From: Nonlabens antarcticus
GTDB taxonomy: Bacteria > Bacteroidota > Bacteroidia > Flavobacteriales > Flavobacteriaceae
Reading direction: 5' to 3'
DNA: 64,000 bases
Assembly (NCBI RefSeq): GCF_015356755.1
Contig: NZ_JADFCO010000064.1
Coordinates: 62,001-126,000 of the forward strand
A model generated the notes under the pieces. The model searched no databases, had not been told where the DNA came from, and saw nothing but the letters and a program-made list of their open reading frames with translations. Below, in pieces: positions 1-9,153 of this stretch. A program made the position numbers and the translations under genes. Position 1 is the stretch's first letter; every line of letters begins with the position of its first letter.

Positions 1-860
1 GTAAGTGTAGAGTTTTTTTCTGCTGGACTGTATTTCAATACAAGTTCTGTTTTTGCAGCATCTGCTTCTTCTTGAGTGATGACCTCATTTTTTACCATTT
101 GTTGTAAAACGACATTACGCCGGTTGGTTGAATTCTCAGGATTATTTCTGGGATTATAATAAGAAGGTGCCTTCAAAACTCCTACTAAAGTTGCCGCTTC
201 TGTAAGAGTTAGGTTTTCAGGAGTCTTGCTAAAAAACCGCTGAGCAGCCTTTTCGATACCGTAAAGATTTTCACCGAATGAAACGGTATTGAAATAAAGT
301 AGTAGCAATTCTTCTTTTGAATATACTGCTTCTAATCGTTTTGCAATGATTACTTCGCGCATCTTATTAATGGGTGTACTCAAAAACCACAGGTCTTTCC
401 TTCCAAAAACATTTTTGGCGATCTGTTGTGTGATTGTACTGCCGCCACCTTTACCTTGTTGCATAAGGATAGATTTGACAAAAACGCGACCATAACTTCT
501 ATAATCAACGCCTGAATGTTCATAAAACCGGACGTCTTCAGTAGCAACTAATGCTTTTATCAAATAAGGATTTAATTGGGTAGAATCGATGTTACTGCGG
601 TTTTGTAGATAGAAATAAGCAATGGGCTTTTTGTCACTCCCATACACGGTTGAGGTAACCGGGTTTTCTAATTTGGCCAGCTCTTTACCGCTAGGCACAT
701 GACCGAACAGTCCTGCATAAGTGCCCAAGAATAAAAAACCAACAAACGCGATCCCACATAAAACTAAATACCCAGCAAATTTGAACGGGTGATGTTTTAC
801 GAAATTTAAAAATCCTTTAAATCTTGAGTTTCTCTTTTGAGAGTCGGTTGACGGGATCAT
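1..860 (-). CDS. Penicillin-binding protein 1A-type peptidoglycan glycosyltransferase (3' part cut off)
   Basis: Family 51 glycosyltransferase that polymerises lipid II into glycan strands at the outer face of the inner membrane; PBP1A proteins also carry a C-terminal transpeptidase, which would lie outside the window. I translated it by hand from the ATG at 858-860 and the frame stays open to base 1. A basic N-terminus is followed by one membrane segment (about residues 28-52). The catalytic motif EDVRFYEHSG follows (Glu108), then GGSTITQQIAKN and an EVIIAKRLE stretch, all in the order expected for GT51. About 286 residues are visible of a usual 750 or so. It is transcribed away from marC. 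The family is clear; whether it is PBP1A or a related bifunctional PBP cannot be settled without the C-terminus. Confidence 0.9.
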   Translation of the reverse strand, partial: MIPSTDSQKRNSRFKGFLNFVKHHPFKFAGYLVLCGIAFVGFLFLGTYAGLFGHVPSGKELAKLENPVTSTVYGSDKKPIAYFYLQNRSNIDSTQLNPYLIKALVATEDVRFYEHSGVDYRSYGRVFVKSILMQQGKGGGSTITQQIAKNVFGRKDLWFLSTPINKMREVIIAKRLEAVYSKEELLLLYFNTVSFGENLYGIEKAAQRFFSKTPENLTLTEAATLVGVLKAPSYYNPRNNPENSTNRRNVVLQQMVKNEVITQEEADAAKTELVLKYSPAEKNSTL

Positions 861-1008
861 ACTTGTTAATTGTGGCTATCGGTGGTTATATCATCAAAAT
901 TGAACAAAATGCTTTAGGGTTGTCACTTAAATTAGGCAGCATTTTTTAAGCAATTATTTTGATCTTCTTAGTAATATTAAAATACTGGTTTGAATTGCCT
1001 GAATTTAC

Positions 1009-1022
1009 GCTTTCGCGAAAGC
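1009..1022. repeat. GCTTTCGCGAAAGC palindrome, copy 1 (intergenic)
   Basis: Exact 14-bp palindrome in the PBP1A-marC intergenic region. It is one of 14 exact copies in the window. Confidence 0.9.
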
Positions 1023-1319
1023 AACATAAACTAGTATATCAATAAATTTCTTTAATTATGTAAATATAACGCCGCACTGTGTAAAGTTTATATAAAATGA
1101 AAGCATGTTGTGTAAACCTCTTTCGATCAGTATTTTATACAGGTTTTATTTTTTAGTAGAGTGTGAAATGTTTTAAAACTTAAAGGAATCGTACTATTTA
1201 GAAGCGGGTTTAGAGGATTGAATTATTGGTAAATAGGATTATTATTCAAAACGAAAAATAAGCCCTAAATAACACTTCAACAACAAAAGTTAAATCGCGA
1301 TTTCGTCTGGCCATAATAG

Positions 1320-1327
1320 TATCTTTG
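1320..1327 (+). promoter_or_regulatory. Possible -7 promoter element of marC
   Basis: TATCTTTG matches the Bacteroidota -7 consensus TAnnTTTG and lies 27 nt before the marC ATG. No good TTTG-like -33 element is present at the usual spacing, so the call is tentative. Confidence 0.4.
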
Positions 1328-1354
1328 CGCCGCTTTTAAATAAAGAAAAAAGCT

Positions 1355-1972
1355 ATGGAGGAATACTGGACTTTTGGATTTAGTGTGTTTACCGGACTTT
1401 TTGCGATTACTAATCCTATCGCAAATGTTCCCGTGTTCTTGGGATTAACCGATGGCGCGGGAAAAATAGAAAAGCATAGGATTAATTCTAAAGCCACGAT
1501 GACGGCTTTTATAATCATAGCACTTTTCACGTTATTGGGTAAATTTATTTTTGACTTTTTCGGGATTACCATACCAGCATTTAAAATCACTGGTGGATTG
1601 TTGATTTTCTACGCAGGTTTCCGCATGTTGCAATCTAAAAAGTCTAATATGAGACATTTAGATGAAGTTGCAGTTGATGAGAATATTGCGATTTCCCCAC
1701 TTGCCATACCGTTAATCGCTGGTCCTGGAACAATCGTAACGACTATGAATTATGTTACGGATGCCTCTTACCTATATATTGCGATTGTAGTTGCGGTTGC
1801 AGGATTGATCTGTTGGATGAATTATCTAGCATTCAGATACAGCAACTTAATTGTGGAAAAGATCGGGAACAATGTAATCACGGTTATCGGTAAGATTATG
1901 GGTTTGATCATTTCTATTATCGGAACAACTATGGTTATTGATGGAATCAAACTAACTATCGCACTAGGATAA
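1355..1972 (+). CDS. MarC family integral membrane protein
   Basis: Small polytopic inner-membrane protein of the MarC/UPF0056 family. Despite the name, these proteins have no proven role in multiple antibiotic resistance; some databases label them NAAT-type transporters. The 205 residues are typical of the family. The N-terminus carries the family signature FAITNPIANVPVFL, where Asn and Pro lie within the first membrane segment, and about six hydrophobic segments can be traced. A second conserved stretch, LAIPLIAGPGTI (about residues 116-127), repeats the NP/GP-like pattern expected of the internally duplicated fold. It appears to be monocistronic, divergent from the PBP gene and convergent with the BNR protein gene. 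Substrate unknown. Confidence 0.88.
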   Translation: MEEYWTFGFSVFTGLFAITNPIANVPVFLGLTDGAGKIEKHRINSKATMTAFIIIALFTLLGKFIFDFFGITIPAFKITGGLLIFYAGFRMLQSKKSNMRHLDEVAVDENIAISPLAIPLIAGPGTIVTTMNYVTDASYLYIAIVVAVAGLICWMNYLAFRYSNLIVEKIGNNVITVIGKIMGLIISIIGTTMVIDGIKLTIALG

Positions 1973-2516
1973 CTTCCGCCGATTTTCTTTATAGATTAAA
2001 TCTAATCTCGTTACAGGAATAGCATTGCTCACTTTATAGAACTAAACCGAAAAGAATCTAGTTTGTATAATTAATACATATTATTTAGATCTTCATGATT
2101 TAAATCTTTTGAGTGGACTATTTTAAAACAACAGATATCCAGATTTTGTTTATCATGAACTCTCGACTTTAAAAGTTTAAAATCAAGAATAGTAGAGTGG
2201 ATAATAGACCCACCTTGAAAACACTTGAATTTTAGAAAACATCGTTTGATTTAATCTTTAAATCTACCCGACCGTGCTATTCTAAATTAGGTCAATTAAC
2301 CTCTGTAGGAAATTAATTTAAATTAAGCTCGCGCATCATAAAAGTATTTTTAGGATTGAAGTCATCGCATGAAATTCTGTATACGAGCAATACGTCGATT
2401 CTGAAAAAAATGATTTACTAGGCAGAGTACCAGATCTTGATCAACATGACCTAAAACATAACATTTCATTTCATATATTGATTTGATCATGTTTTTGAAA
2501 TTGTATCTTGAAATTC
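1973..2516. other. Intergenic region between marC and the BNR protein gene
   Basis: About 540 AT-rich bases between two convergent genes. Apart from the terminator at its right edge I see no long open frame, RNA gene or repeat. Confidence 0.45.
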
Positions 2517-2551
2517 AAAAGCCGCTCCATTTATCTAATGAAGCGGCTTTT
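2517..2551 (-). terminator. Intrinsic terminator of the BNR/sortilin-like gene
   Basis: Perfect 10-bp inverted repeat, AAAAGCCGCT and AGCGGCTTTT, 18 nt past the stop codon of the minus-strand gene. The stem is GC-rich in the middle and ends in a T-run on either strand, so it could work in both directions. Confidence 0.75.
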
Positions 2552-2569
2552 AAAGATGCTGGAAATAAT

Positions 2570-5500
2570 TTAATCCTCCTTTTCAATCACCAAGTAATCT
2601 AGCTTGAGCGCGTTAAATTTAGTATTAAACTCTTTTATATCGTTATTTAAAACAGCGTTGAATTTATCCAATTCTGTATCGATTTGAGCTGTCAATTCGT
2701 TTTTTACACCTGTATCTTGGACGGTAGGTCCAAAGTTACCCATAGTCACAAGCGAGTTGAGGTGCGCCAATTTATTAGTTAATCTAATCGGGAAATTTAA
2801 AGGATCCTGTCCACTGCGGTTTTGCGTCTGATACAAGGCTTTCTCTACCTCTTCAAATTTTGTTTTCATGGAATCTGCCATAGTTAGCATTGCTTTAATT
2901 CCATCATCTTTACGGTCTCCATAAACCGTTTTGAAAGCAGATAGTTTTTTATTGAAAGCACGAATGTTCTTCATGGATTTATGTGCCTTATCAACTGTCG
3001 CGTTCACTTCATTTACAAAAGTAAATTGAGCTTTCATGTCTTCTACTGTAGCTTCACTTACCGGTGTTCGTTTTATAATTATAGGTTGAGATTGTTTGAC
3101 ACCATTCAATTCTAATTCTACCGTGTAACTCCCAGGAACAGCTTTGGGTCCTGATAAATCTGCCCACCATAATATCATTCCATCTAATTTTTCAGCACCA
3201 TCGTATTGAGTATCCCAATTGAAGGAGTTAGCTCCAGTTTTAGGTTTGATTTTATTGTCCTTAGAATATGTGGCATATTCTTTAATCAACGTATTGCTAG
3301 AATCTAAGAATCTAATTGCTACGCTATCTTTCTCCTTAACCTCTGGTAAAAAGTAGTTTATCCTCACGCCTGATGGGTGATTTGTTCCTGCAGTTAGGGA
3401 ACTACGGCCGCCGTAACCATCCATTCGATAGGATTCTTTAGGCTGGAAGAGTTTGAACTCTTTGTAGGCTCCTTTGTTTCCCTTATTATTGGCTGCCATT
3501 GAAAGTCCCTGGCGTACAATAGCAAGGTCATCGTGAATCCACAGACTACGTCCTTGAGTCGCGATTATTAGATTATCATCTTTCACGGCAAGGTCAGTTA
3601 TTGGAACAATTGGTAAATTCATCTGAAAGGATTTCCAAGAATCTCCATCATCATTACTAATGTATAGGCCAGTTTCAGTTCCAGCGTAGAGCAATCCTTT
3701 TTGCTTCTTGTCCTCACGCACTACTCTTGTAAAATATTCGTCAGGAATACCTTTAGTGATTTTTTCCCAGGTCTTACCGTAATTTGTAGTCTTATATAAA
3801 TATGGCGTGAAATCTCCTAATTTATACTTTGTAGCGGCAATGTAACAGGTAGCTGGGTCAAATTTGCTGGGTTCAATGCTGTTTATCTGTGCCCATTCAG
3901 GAAGACCTTTGGGTGTAATGTTACTCCAGTTTTTACCACCATCCTTAGATAAATGCACGAGTCCATCATCACTACCTATCCACAGTTCACCTTCTTTTAA
4001 AGGCGATTCCGCAGCTGCAAAAATGGTACAATAGTATTCGACACTAGTGTTGTCCTGGGTTATTGGACCACCACTAGAACCTAATTTAGTAGGATCATTT
4101 CTAGTTAGATCCGGAGAAATTGTTTCCCAGCTTTGGCCTTCATTACTTGTCACGTGAACGTTGTTTGAAAAGGCATATAATTTATTATCACCGTGTTTAG
4201 ATATGAAAATCGGGAAGTTCCATTGAAATCTGTATTTCATGTCTTCGGCACCATGACCCATGGGGTTATCTGGCCAGACATTGATTCCTCGTTGTGATTT
4301 TGTAGCGTGGTTGTATCTTGTTAGAAATCCGCCATAACTACCACCATAAACGATATCATTATTGTTGGGATCAACGGCTATGTGAGCACTTTCTCCACCA
4401 GCAGTTTCTTCCCAATCTGTGTCTGTAATAGATCCTCCATTAGTACGGTGTGGAATTCTCACCGTGCTATTGTCTTGTTGCGCGGTATAGATTCTATATG
4501 GGAAAGCATTATCTGTCGTAAGTCTGTAAAATTGCGCTGTGGGCTGATTGTGATAGGTACTCCATGTCTCGCCGCCGTCATATGTAATTTGCGCGCCACC
4601 ATCATCTGCAATGATCATCCTGTTAGAGTCTTCGGGAGCAATCCATAAGTCATGATGATCACCATGCGGTGCATTAGAACTCGTAAAATTACGTCCACCA
4701 TCGGTGCTTTTGTGGTAGGAAACATTCATAACATAAACAGCATCTTCATCCTGTGGATCTGCATAAATCCTAGTGTAATACCAGGCGCGTTGTCTTAAAC
4801 TTCGGTCGTCATTTGTTTTTGTCCAGGTCAAACCGGCATCATTGCTGCGGTAAAGTCCACCCTCATCTTTATTTTCTACAATAGCATAAAGTTTATCAGA
4901 ATTCATGGGAGAAACGGTGATACCCATAATTCCCAAAGTCCCTTTAGCAAAGCCCTCATTTTTTGAAATCTCTACCCAGTTTTCTCCATAATCGGTACTT
5001 TTCCAAAGAGCACTGCCGTCCCCACCGCTGCTTAAACTATATGGCGTGCGTTGCAATCTCCAGGTAGAGGCATATAAATTACGTGGATTACTGGGATCAA
5101 TTATTAAATCAACTGCACCTGCTAGATCATTTGTAAAAAGTGTTTTTTTCCAACTCTTACCACCATCAATCGATTTATAAACGCCACGGTTTTCAGTGCC
5201 TTTATAAATGTTTCCCATGACCGCAGCATAGACTATATTGTGGTCATTAGGATCTATTTCCAGACGTGAAACATGTCTACTGTCTGGTAATCCAGCTTGT
5301 TTCCAGCTTTTACCAGCATCTACAGATTTCCATATTCCATAACCGCTAGACACATTCCCGCGAACGGTTTTTTCACCACCACCTACATAAATGACATTGT
5401 GGTCACTGGGAGCAACGCTAACGACGCCAATACTGCCACCAAAGAAACCATCAGAAATGTTACTCCAAGTGCGACCGCCATCCATTGTTTTCCAAACACC

Positions 5501-5707
5501 ACCGCCTGTACTTCCAAAATAAAACAGATTTGGTTTCCCGGGAACTCCAGTAACTGTAGCACTACGTCCTCCACGGAAAGGTCCCAGTAATCTAAATTCC
5601 TGTGATTCATAATATTTCTCTGCCTCAGGTGGGTCTGGAAGTTGTTGGGAGTTCGCTTTCGCGAAAGCGAAAAAACTGAGAATCGCAAGAGCATAATATA
5701 GTTTCAT
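2570..5707 (-). CDS. Secreted BNR/Asp-box beta-propeller protein (sortilin/VPS10-like)
   Basis: Protein of 1045 residues with an N-terminal signal peptide (about residues 1-20, cleavage near ANSQQ), so exported. Most of its length (about 40-720) is made of beta-propeller blades marked by repeated Asp-box motifs: TMDGGRTW, SVDAGKSW, SIDGGKSW, STDYGENW, SNDAGLTW, TYDGGETW, SKDGGKNW and SNDDGDSW. The last 300 residues look like a beta-sandwich followed by a helical tail. Family members are often annotated as glycosyl hydrolases because sialidases share the Asp box, but I see no catalytic glycosidase signature, so a binding or scaffold role is equally possible. Codons 13-18 of the signal peptide (FAFAKA) are encoded by a copy of the palindromic repeat. 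Monocistronic. Confidence 0.8.
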   Translation of the reverse strand: MKLYYALAILSFFAFAKANSQQLPDPPEAEKYYESQEFRLLGPFRGGRSATVTGVPGKPNLFYFGSTGGGVWKTMDGGRTWSNISDGFFGGSIGVVSVAPSDHNVIYVGGGEKTVRGNVSSGYGIWKSVDAGKSWKQAGLPDSRHVSRLEIDPNDHNIVYAAVMGNIYKGTENRGVYKSIDGGKSWKKTLFTNDLAGAVDLIIDPSNPRNLYASTWRLQRTPYSLSSGGDGSALWKSTDYGENWVEISKNEGFAKGTLGIMGITVSPMNSDKLYAIVENKDEGGLYRSNDAGLTWTKTNDDRSLRQRAWYYTRIYADPQDEDAVYVMNVSYHKSTDGGRNFTSSNAPHGDHHDLWIAPEDSNRMIIADDGGAQITYDGGETWSTYHNQPTAQFYRLTTDNAFPYRIYTAQQDNSTVRIPHRTNGGSITDTDWEETAGGESAHIAVDPNNNDIVYGGSYGGFLTRYNHATKSQRGINVWPDNPMGHGAEDMKYRFQWNFPIFISKHGDNKLYAFSNNVHVTSNEGQSWETISPDLTRNDPTKLGSSGGPITQDNTSVEYYCTIFAAAESPLKEGELWIGSDDGLVHLSKDGGKNWSNITPKGLPEWAQINSIEPSKFDPATCYIAATKYKLGDFTPYLYKTTNYGKTWEKITKGIPDEYFTRVVREDKKQKGLLYAGTETGLYISNDDGDSWKSFQMNLPIVPITDLAVKDDNLIIATQGRSLWIHDDLAIVRQGLSMAANNKGNKGAYKEFKLFQPKESYRMDGYGGRSSLTAGTNHPSGVRINYFLPEVKEKDSVAIRFLDSSNTLIKEYATYSKDNKIKPKTGANSFNWDTQYDGAEKLDGMILWWADLSGPKAVPGSYTVELELNGVKQSQPIIIKRTPVSEATVEDMKAQFTFVNEVNATVDKAHKSMKNIRAFNKKLSAFKTVYGDRKDDGIKAMLTMADSMKTKFEEVEKALYQTQNRSGQDPLNFPIRLTNKLAHLNSLVTMGNFGPTVQDTGVKNELTAQIDTELDKFNAVLNNDIKEFNTKFNALKLDYLVIEKED
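5655..5668. repeat. GCTTTCGCGAAAGC palindrome, copy 2 (in a signal peptide)
   Basis: Exact copy, extended to a 20-bp palindrome at 5652-5671. It lies in the signal-peptide codons of the BNR protein and reads FAFAKA. Confidence 0.9.
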
Positions 5708-5999
5708 AGGTGCATAGTTAGACTCTAAATATAACGAATCAAATAGACTATCAGAATAGGGTAAAATGGGAAATGTTACTGTGAACGAAGGCTAACTATT
5801 AAGCTCAAATGCACGCATCTTTGTCTCATCACTTTCTTAAATTTTTTCACGAGCTTACTTAATGTACCTAAAAGAGAAAAAATAGTTTTGCCGACTCTAA
5901 AATGAATCATGAATGGATTTTAATCTTAATGCATCCATTACTTTTAATGTAAACATCTTAGAAATCAACCTCGATTTTGGAAATTTCCAGCGTCATTTT
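5708..5999. other. Intergenic region left of the AhpD-like relic
   Basis: Nearly 300 AT-rich bases upstream of the BNR protein gene, which must hold its promoter. No clear -33/-7 pair, RNA gene or repeat was found. Confidence 0.4.
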
Positions 6000-6370
6000 C
6001 AAATAAAAAACTACAGGTTGTAAATCTTACGGTTAGCCAGGTGAGTGGTTGTGATTATTGCCTTGTATTATCTGCAATATTAAAGAAAGGAGCAGGTTTG
6101 TTAGAAGATCAGATCTTAGGCACTTTTACATCAATTCTTACCGATCATGAAACATTAAAAGCGCTCGATGTGTTTATAAAAAACCTTACAGAAAATCGCC
6201 ATTCTACAGATCGCGATATTATTATAGTGCATGCTGCATTAAGTGAATTCTAGTCAATACTTTAATAGTAACCGACTTAGAATGATACGCAAATAGTGTT
6301 CATATTACGGCGAAGTTTGATGCAGAAATCTCATTCACCAAAGCAGTGTGCCTTATTAAAAATATATTTT
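6000..6370 (+). pseudogene. Relic of an AhpD/carboxymuconolactone decarboxylase-family gene
   Basis: An open frame from about 6000 to 6253 reads VVNLTVSQVSGCDYC, followed by a helix and an ALDVFIKNLTENR segment. This is the order of the AhpD-like core: the CxxC redox pair, then a helix, then an F.K.LxE.R stretch. The only ATG-started part is 70 residues (6041-6253) against about 150-180 in the family, and it begins inside the motif. The N-terminal third is missing or eroded. After the stop at 6253 another frame contains ANSVHITAKFD, which faintly resembles the NHI-containing C-terminus and would imply a frameshift. Best read as a decaying copy of a peroxidase-like gene. The core is convincing; the continuation past 6253 is speculative. 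Confidence 0.55.
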
Positions 6371-6391
6371 AAATGATGGTTTTTAAAACAT

Positions 6392-6426
6392 AGCTCAATT
6401 ATTTTTATAATAATTGAGCTTTTTTT
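6392..6426 (+). terminator. Intrinsic terminator at the end of cphA, oriented plus
   Basis: AGCTCAATTA and TAATTGAGCT form a perfect 10-bp stem followed on the plus strand by a run of seven T. The T-run overlaps the cphA stop codon. It is oriented to stop transcription coming from the relic side; in the cphA direction the trailing sequence is less T-rich. Confidence 0.65.
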
Positions 6427-9064
6427 AGGACTGGGCATAAATAATTTCTCCGCTTGCTTCTTTATCACGCAATTCTGAAACTAAATTTACCGCATCAGGA
6501 ACAACGTCACTACAGCATACTATTAAGCATCCTTTTTGGGCATTTTCCACAGCATGCATAATCGCTTTTTGCTCTGAAGGAATCACGGTGATCTTTATTT
6601 TAGAATTCTTTTTTTTGATTCCATCTTCTAACATTTTAATCAATTCTTCCTCCGTTTTGCCTCGCAATTGCTTGTCTTGCCTGATGATAATCTCGTCAAA
6701 CATTTCTGCGGCAATGCCGCCTATTTGATTGTTATCTTCAATTCGTCTGTCACCTATTCCTGCTATGATCCCTACTTTGTAAGTGTTTTCAAAAGTGTCC
6801 ACAAAATCTTTTAAGGCATACATTCCGGCTGGATTGTGAGCATAATCTAATAAGACATCGAAATTCTTGAACTTGAACATGTTCAATCGGCCAGGTGTAG
6901 TTTGCGCTGATGGGATGAAGCTCTCTAAGGCAGCTCTCATATCTTCAATACTGATTCCCTGTACATTACCAGCGATTACTGAGGGTAATATGTTCTTAAT
7001 CATAAACTGGGCTTTACCGCCGTAGGTCAACGGTACATCCTCAGCCTTTATAATGCGCATTTTCCACTGTCCTTTACATAGAGTTATGAATCCATTTTCA
7101 TAGACTGCTGTGATCCCACCCAGTTTTTGCAACGCTTTGATACGCGGATTGTTTTCATCCATTGAAAACAGAGCCAGATTACAATTAATTGTTCTGCGCA
7201 TTTCATATACGAGATCGTCATCTGCATTTAAAATGGCATAACCTTCTGGTAATACCGTTTCTGGAATTACACCTTTTACTCGAGCTAGTTGCTCAATCGT
7301 ATGAATACCTTTTAATCCCAAATGGTCTGCACTGACGTTAGTCACGATACCTATGTTACATTTTTTAAAGCCTAATCCAGAACGCAACAAGCCGCCGCGA
7401 GCACTCTCTAAAACTGCGAGGTTTACTGTAGGATCACGTAAAACAAATTCTGCACTTCCTGGACCGGTGCAATCACCGGACATGAGTAAACGGTTTTGAA
7501 TGTAGACTCCATCACTAGTAGTGTATCCTACTCGATAGCCTTTAAACTTTGCCATGTGCGCTATTAAACGACTGGTGGTCGTTTTTCCATTTGTTCCTGT
7601 AATGGCAATTATAGGAATGCGTCCCGTGTCTCCATGCATAGGGAATAATTTATCCACTACAGGAGCCGCTACATTTCTAGGTAAACCTGTGGTGGGCGAT
7701 AGGTGCATACGGAATCCAGGTCCGGCGTTAACCTCGATAATAGCGCCATCAGTGTCTGTAAGAGGTTGGCTTATATCTGTGGTCATCATATCGATACCGC
7801 AGATATCTAAATCTATAATTTTGGAAATGCGCTCTGCCATTGAAACGTTGGCAGGATGAACAATATCTGTTACATCCTCAGCAGTACCGCCAGTACTTAG
7901 GTTAGCTGTGTCTTTTAAAATCAAACATTCGTCCTTAGGCAGAATACTTTCTAATGTATAACCAGAGGCTGCAATAATAGTTTCTGTAAGAGTGTTAATT
8001 GAAATTTGTGTCAATACATTCTCATGACCATAACCACGCCGCGGATCTTTATTAACCGTGTGAATTAAATTTTCCACAGAGTCTTTACCATTACCTATAA
8101 CATGAGCTGGTGTTCTTTTAGCCGCTGCTACCAAAACGTTGTTTATAACGAGCAGCCTGTAGTCTGAACCTACTACCATTTTTTCAACAATGATGCGACT
8201 GGAAACTTCTTTTGCTTCTCTAAAAGCCACTAGAGCTTCATCGTAACTATTAATATCTACTGTAATGCCGCGACCATGATTACCATCTACTGGTTTTATA
8301 ACTAATGGAAAACCTACATAATTGCAAGTAGCTTCTAGCGACGTCTCGTTGCGCAGAATTTCTCCGCGCGGTACGGGAACTTCCGCTTGTTGTAAAAGAT
8401 ATTTAGTATCCTCTTTATCGCAGGCTAATTCTACTCCTATACTGCTGGTTTCACTGGTGACCGTGGCTTGAATTCGCTTTTGGTTAGCTCCATATCCCAA
8501 TTGACACAGAGAATATTTATTTAATCTTATCCATGGAATACCACGGCTTTCTGCCTCTTCTACTATAGAACCTGTACTTGGTCCCAATCGGGTCGCTTCT
8601 CGCAACACTCGCATTCTTTGAATGTCTGGATCTAGATCGTAATCTTCAGCACTAATCAATGCCTCACAAATACGTACTGCTGCGGTGGCGGCATAACGTC
8701 CCACCTCCTCTTCCATATAGGAAAACACTACATTGTAGACCCCTTTTTCTCCAAAATCTCTAGTCCTTCCAAAACCAGTATCCATGCCAGCCATTGTCTG
8801 AATTTCTAGGGCGATATGCTCAATGACATGCCCCATCCATGTGCCGTCCTTAACTCTCATAAAAAAACCACCCGGACACCCTTCAGAACAGCGATGCGTG
8901 TACATACCTGGTAAAAGCCTTTCTAAACGCTCACCAAAGCCATTGATTTTGTTAGTAGGAAACTCCTCCATCTTTTCCAGATCTAATACCATGACAATTA
9001 ATTTATGGCGTCTAATGGACCAGTAATTAGGTCCGCGCATGGTATTGATCTCTCTGATATTCAT
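6425..9064 (-). CDS. cphA: Cyanophycin synthetase
   Basis: Makes the storage polymer cyanophycin by ATP-dependent, alternating addition of Asp to the backbone and Arg to the Asp side chain. The 879 residues match the family length. Domains run in the expected order: an N-terminal domain (about 1-160), an ATP-grasp domain (about 215-480, with the metal-binding EVNAGPGFR at 444-452) and a Mur-ligase-like domain with the P-loop GTNGKTTTS at 490-498. The Mur-ligase C-terminal motif LLDYAHNP is also present. The start is the only ATG that gives the conserved MNIREINTMRGPNYWS beginning. It is divergent from cyanophycinase (90 bp apart), with an isoaspartyl peptidase next to that, so synthesis and breakdown genes sit together. 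Confidence 0.95.
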   Translation of the reverse strand: MNIREINTMRGPNYWSIRRHKLIVMVLDLEKMEEFPTNKINGFGERLERLLPGMYTHRCSEGCPGGFFMRVKDGTWMGHVIEHIALEIQTMAGMDTGFGRTRDFGEKGVYNVVFSYMEEEVGRYAATAAVRICEALISAEDYDLDPDIQRMRVLREATRLGPSTGSIVEEAESRGIPWIRLNKYSLCQLGYGANQKRIQATVTSETSSIGVELACDKEDTKYLLQQAEVPVPRGEILRNETSLEATCNYVGFPLVIKPVDGNHGRGITVDINSYDEALVAFREAKEVSSRIIVEKMVVGSDYRLLVINNVLVAAAKRTPAHVIGNGKDSVENLIHTVNKDPRRGYGHENVLTQISINTLTETIIAASGYTLESILPKDECLILKDTANLSTGGTAEDVTDIVHPANVSMAERISKIIDLDICGIDMMTTDISQPLTDTDGAIIEVNAGPGFRMHLSPTTGLPRNVAAPVVDKLFPMHGDTGRIPIIAITGTNGKTTTSRLIAHMAKFKGYRVGYTTSDGVYIQNRLLMSGDCTGPGSAEFVLRDPTVNLAVLESARGGLLRSGLGFKKCNIGIVTNVSADHLGLKGIHTIEQLARVKGVIPETVLPEGYAILNADDDLVYEMRRTINCNLALFSMDENNPRIKALQKLGGITAVYENGFITLCKGQWKMRIIKAEDVPLTYGGKAQFMIKNILPSVIAGNVQGISIEDMRAALESFIPSAQTTPGRLNMFKFKNFDVLLDYAHNPAGMYALKDFVDTFENTYKVGIIAGIGDRRIEDNNQIGGIAAEMFDEIIIRQDKQLRGKTEEELIKMLEDGIKKKNSKIKITVIPSEQKAIMHAVENAQKGCLIVCCSDVVPDAVNLVSELRDKEASGEIIYAQS

Positions 9065-9123
9065 ATTAAAGGCTTTAAGTAAGATGATAGCTTCTAAATG
9101 TAGGCCTTTCTGTGTACAAAGAG

Positions 9124-9131
9124 TATTTTTG
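9124..9131 (+). promoter_or_regulatory. Possible -7 promoter element of cphB
   Basis: TATTTTTG fits TAnnTTTG and ends 22 nt before the cphB ATG, inside the 90-bp divergent region shared with cphA. The -33 match is poor. Confidence 0.4.
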
Positions 9132-9153
9132 TAAATGCTAAAAAGCGTTAAAA

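Larger units (their letters stand above)
861..1354. other. Intergenic region between PBP1A and marC
   Basis: AT-rich divergent intergenic stretch of 494 bases. It holds one exact copy of the GCTTTCGCGAAAGC palindrome and a possible marC promoter near its right end. I see no convincing coding frame or RNA gene in it. Confidence 0.5.
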
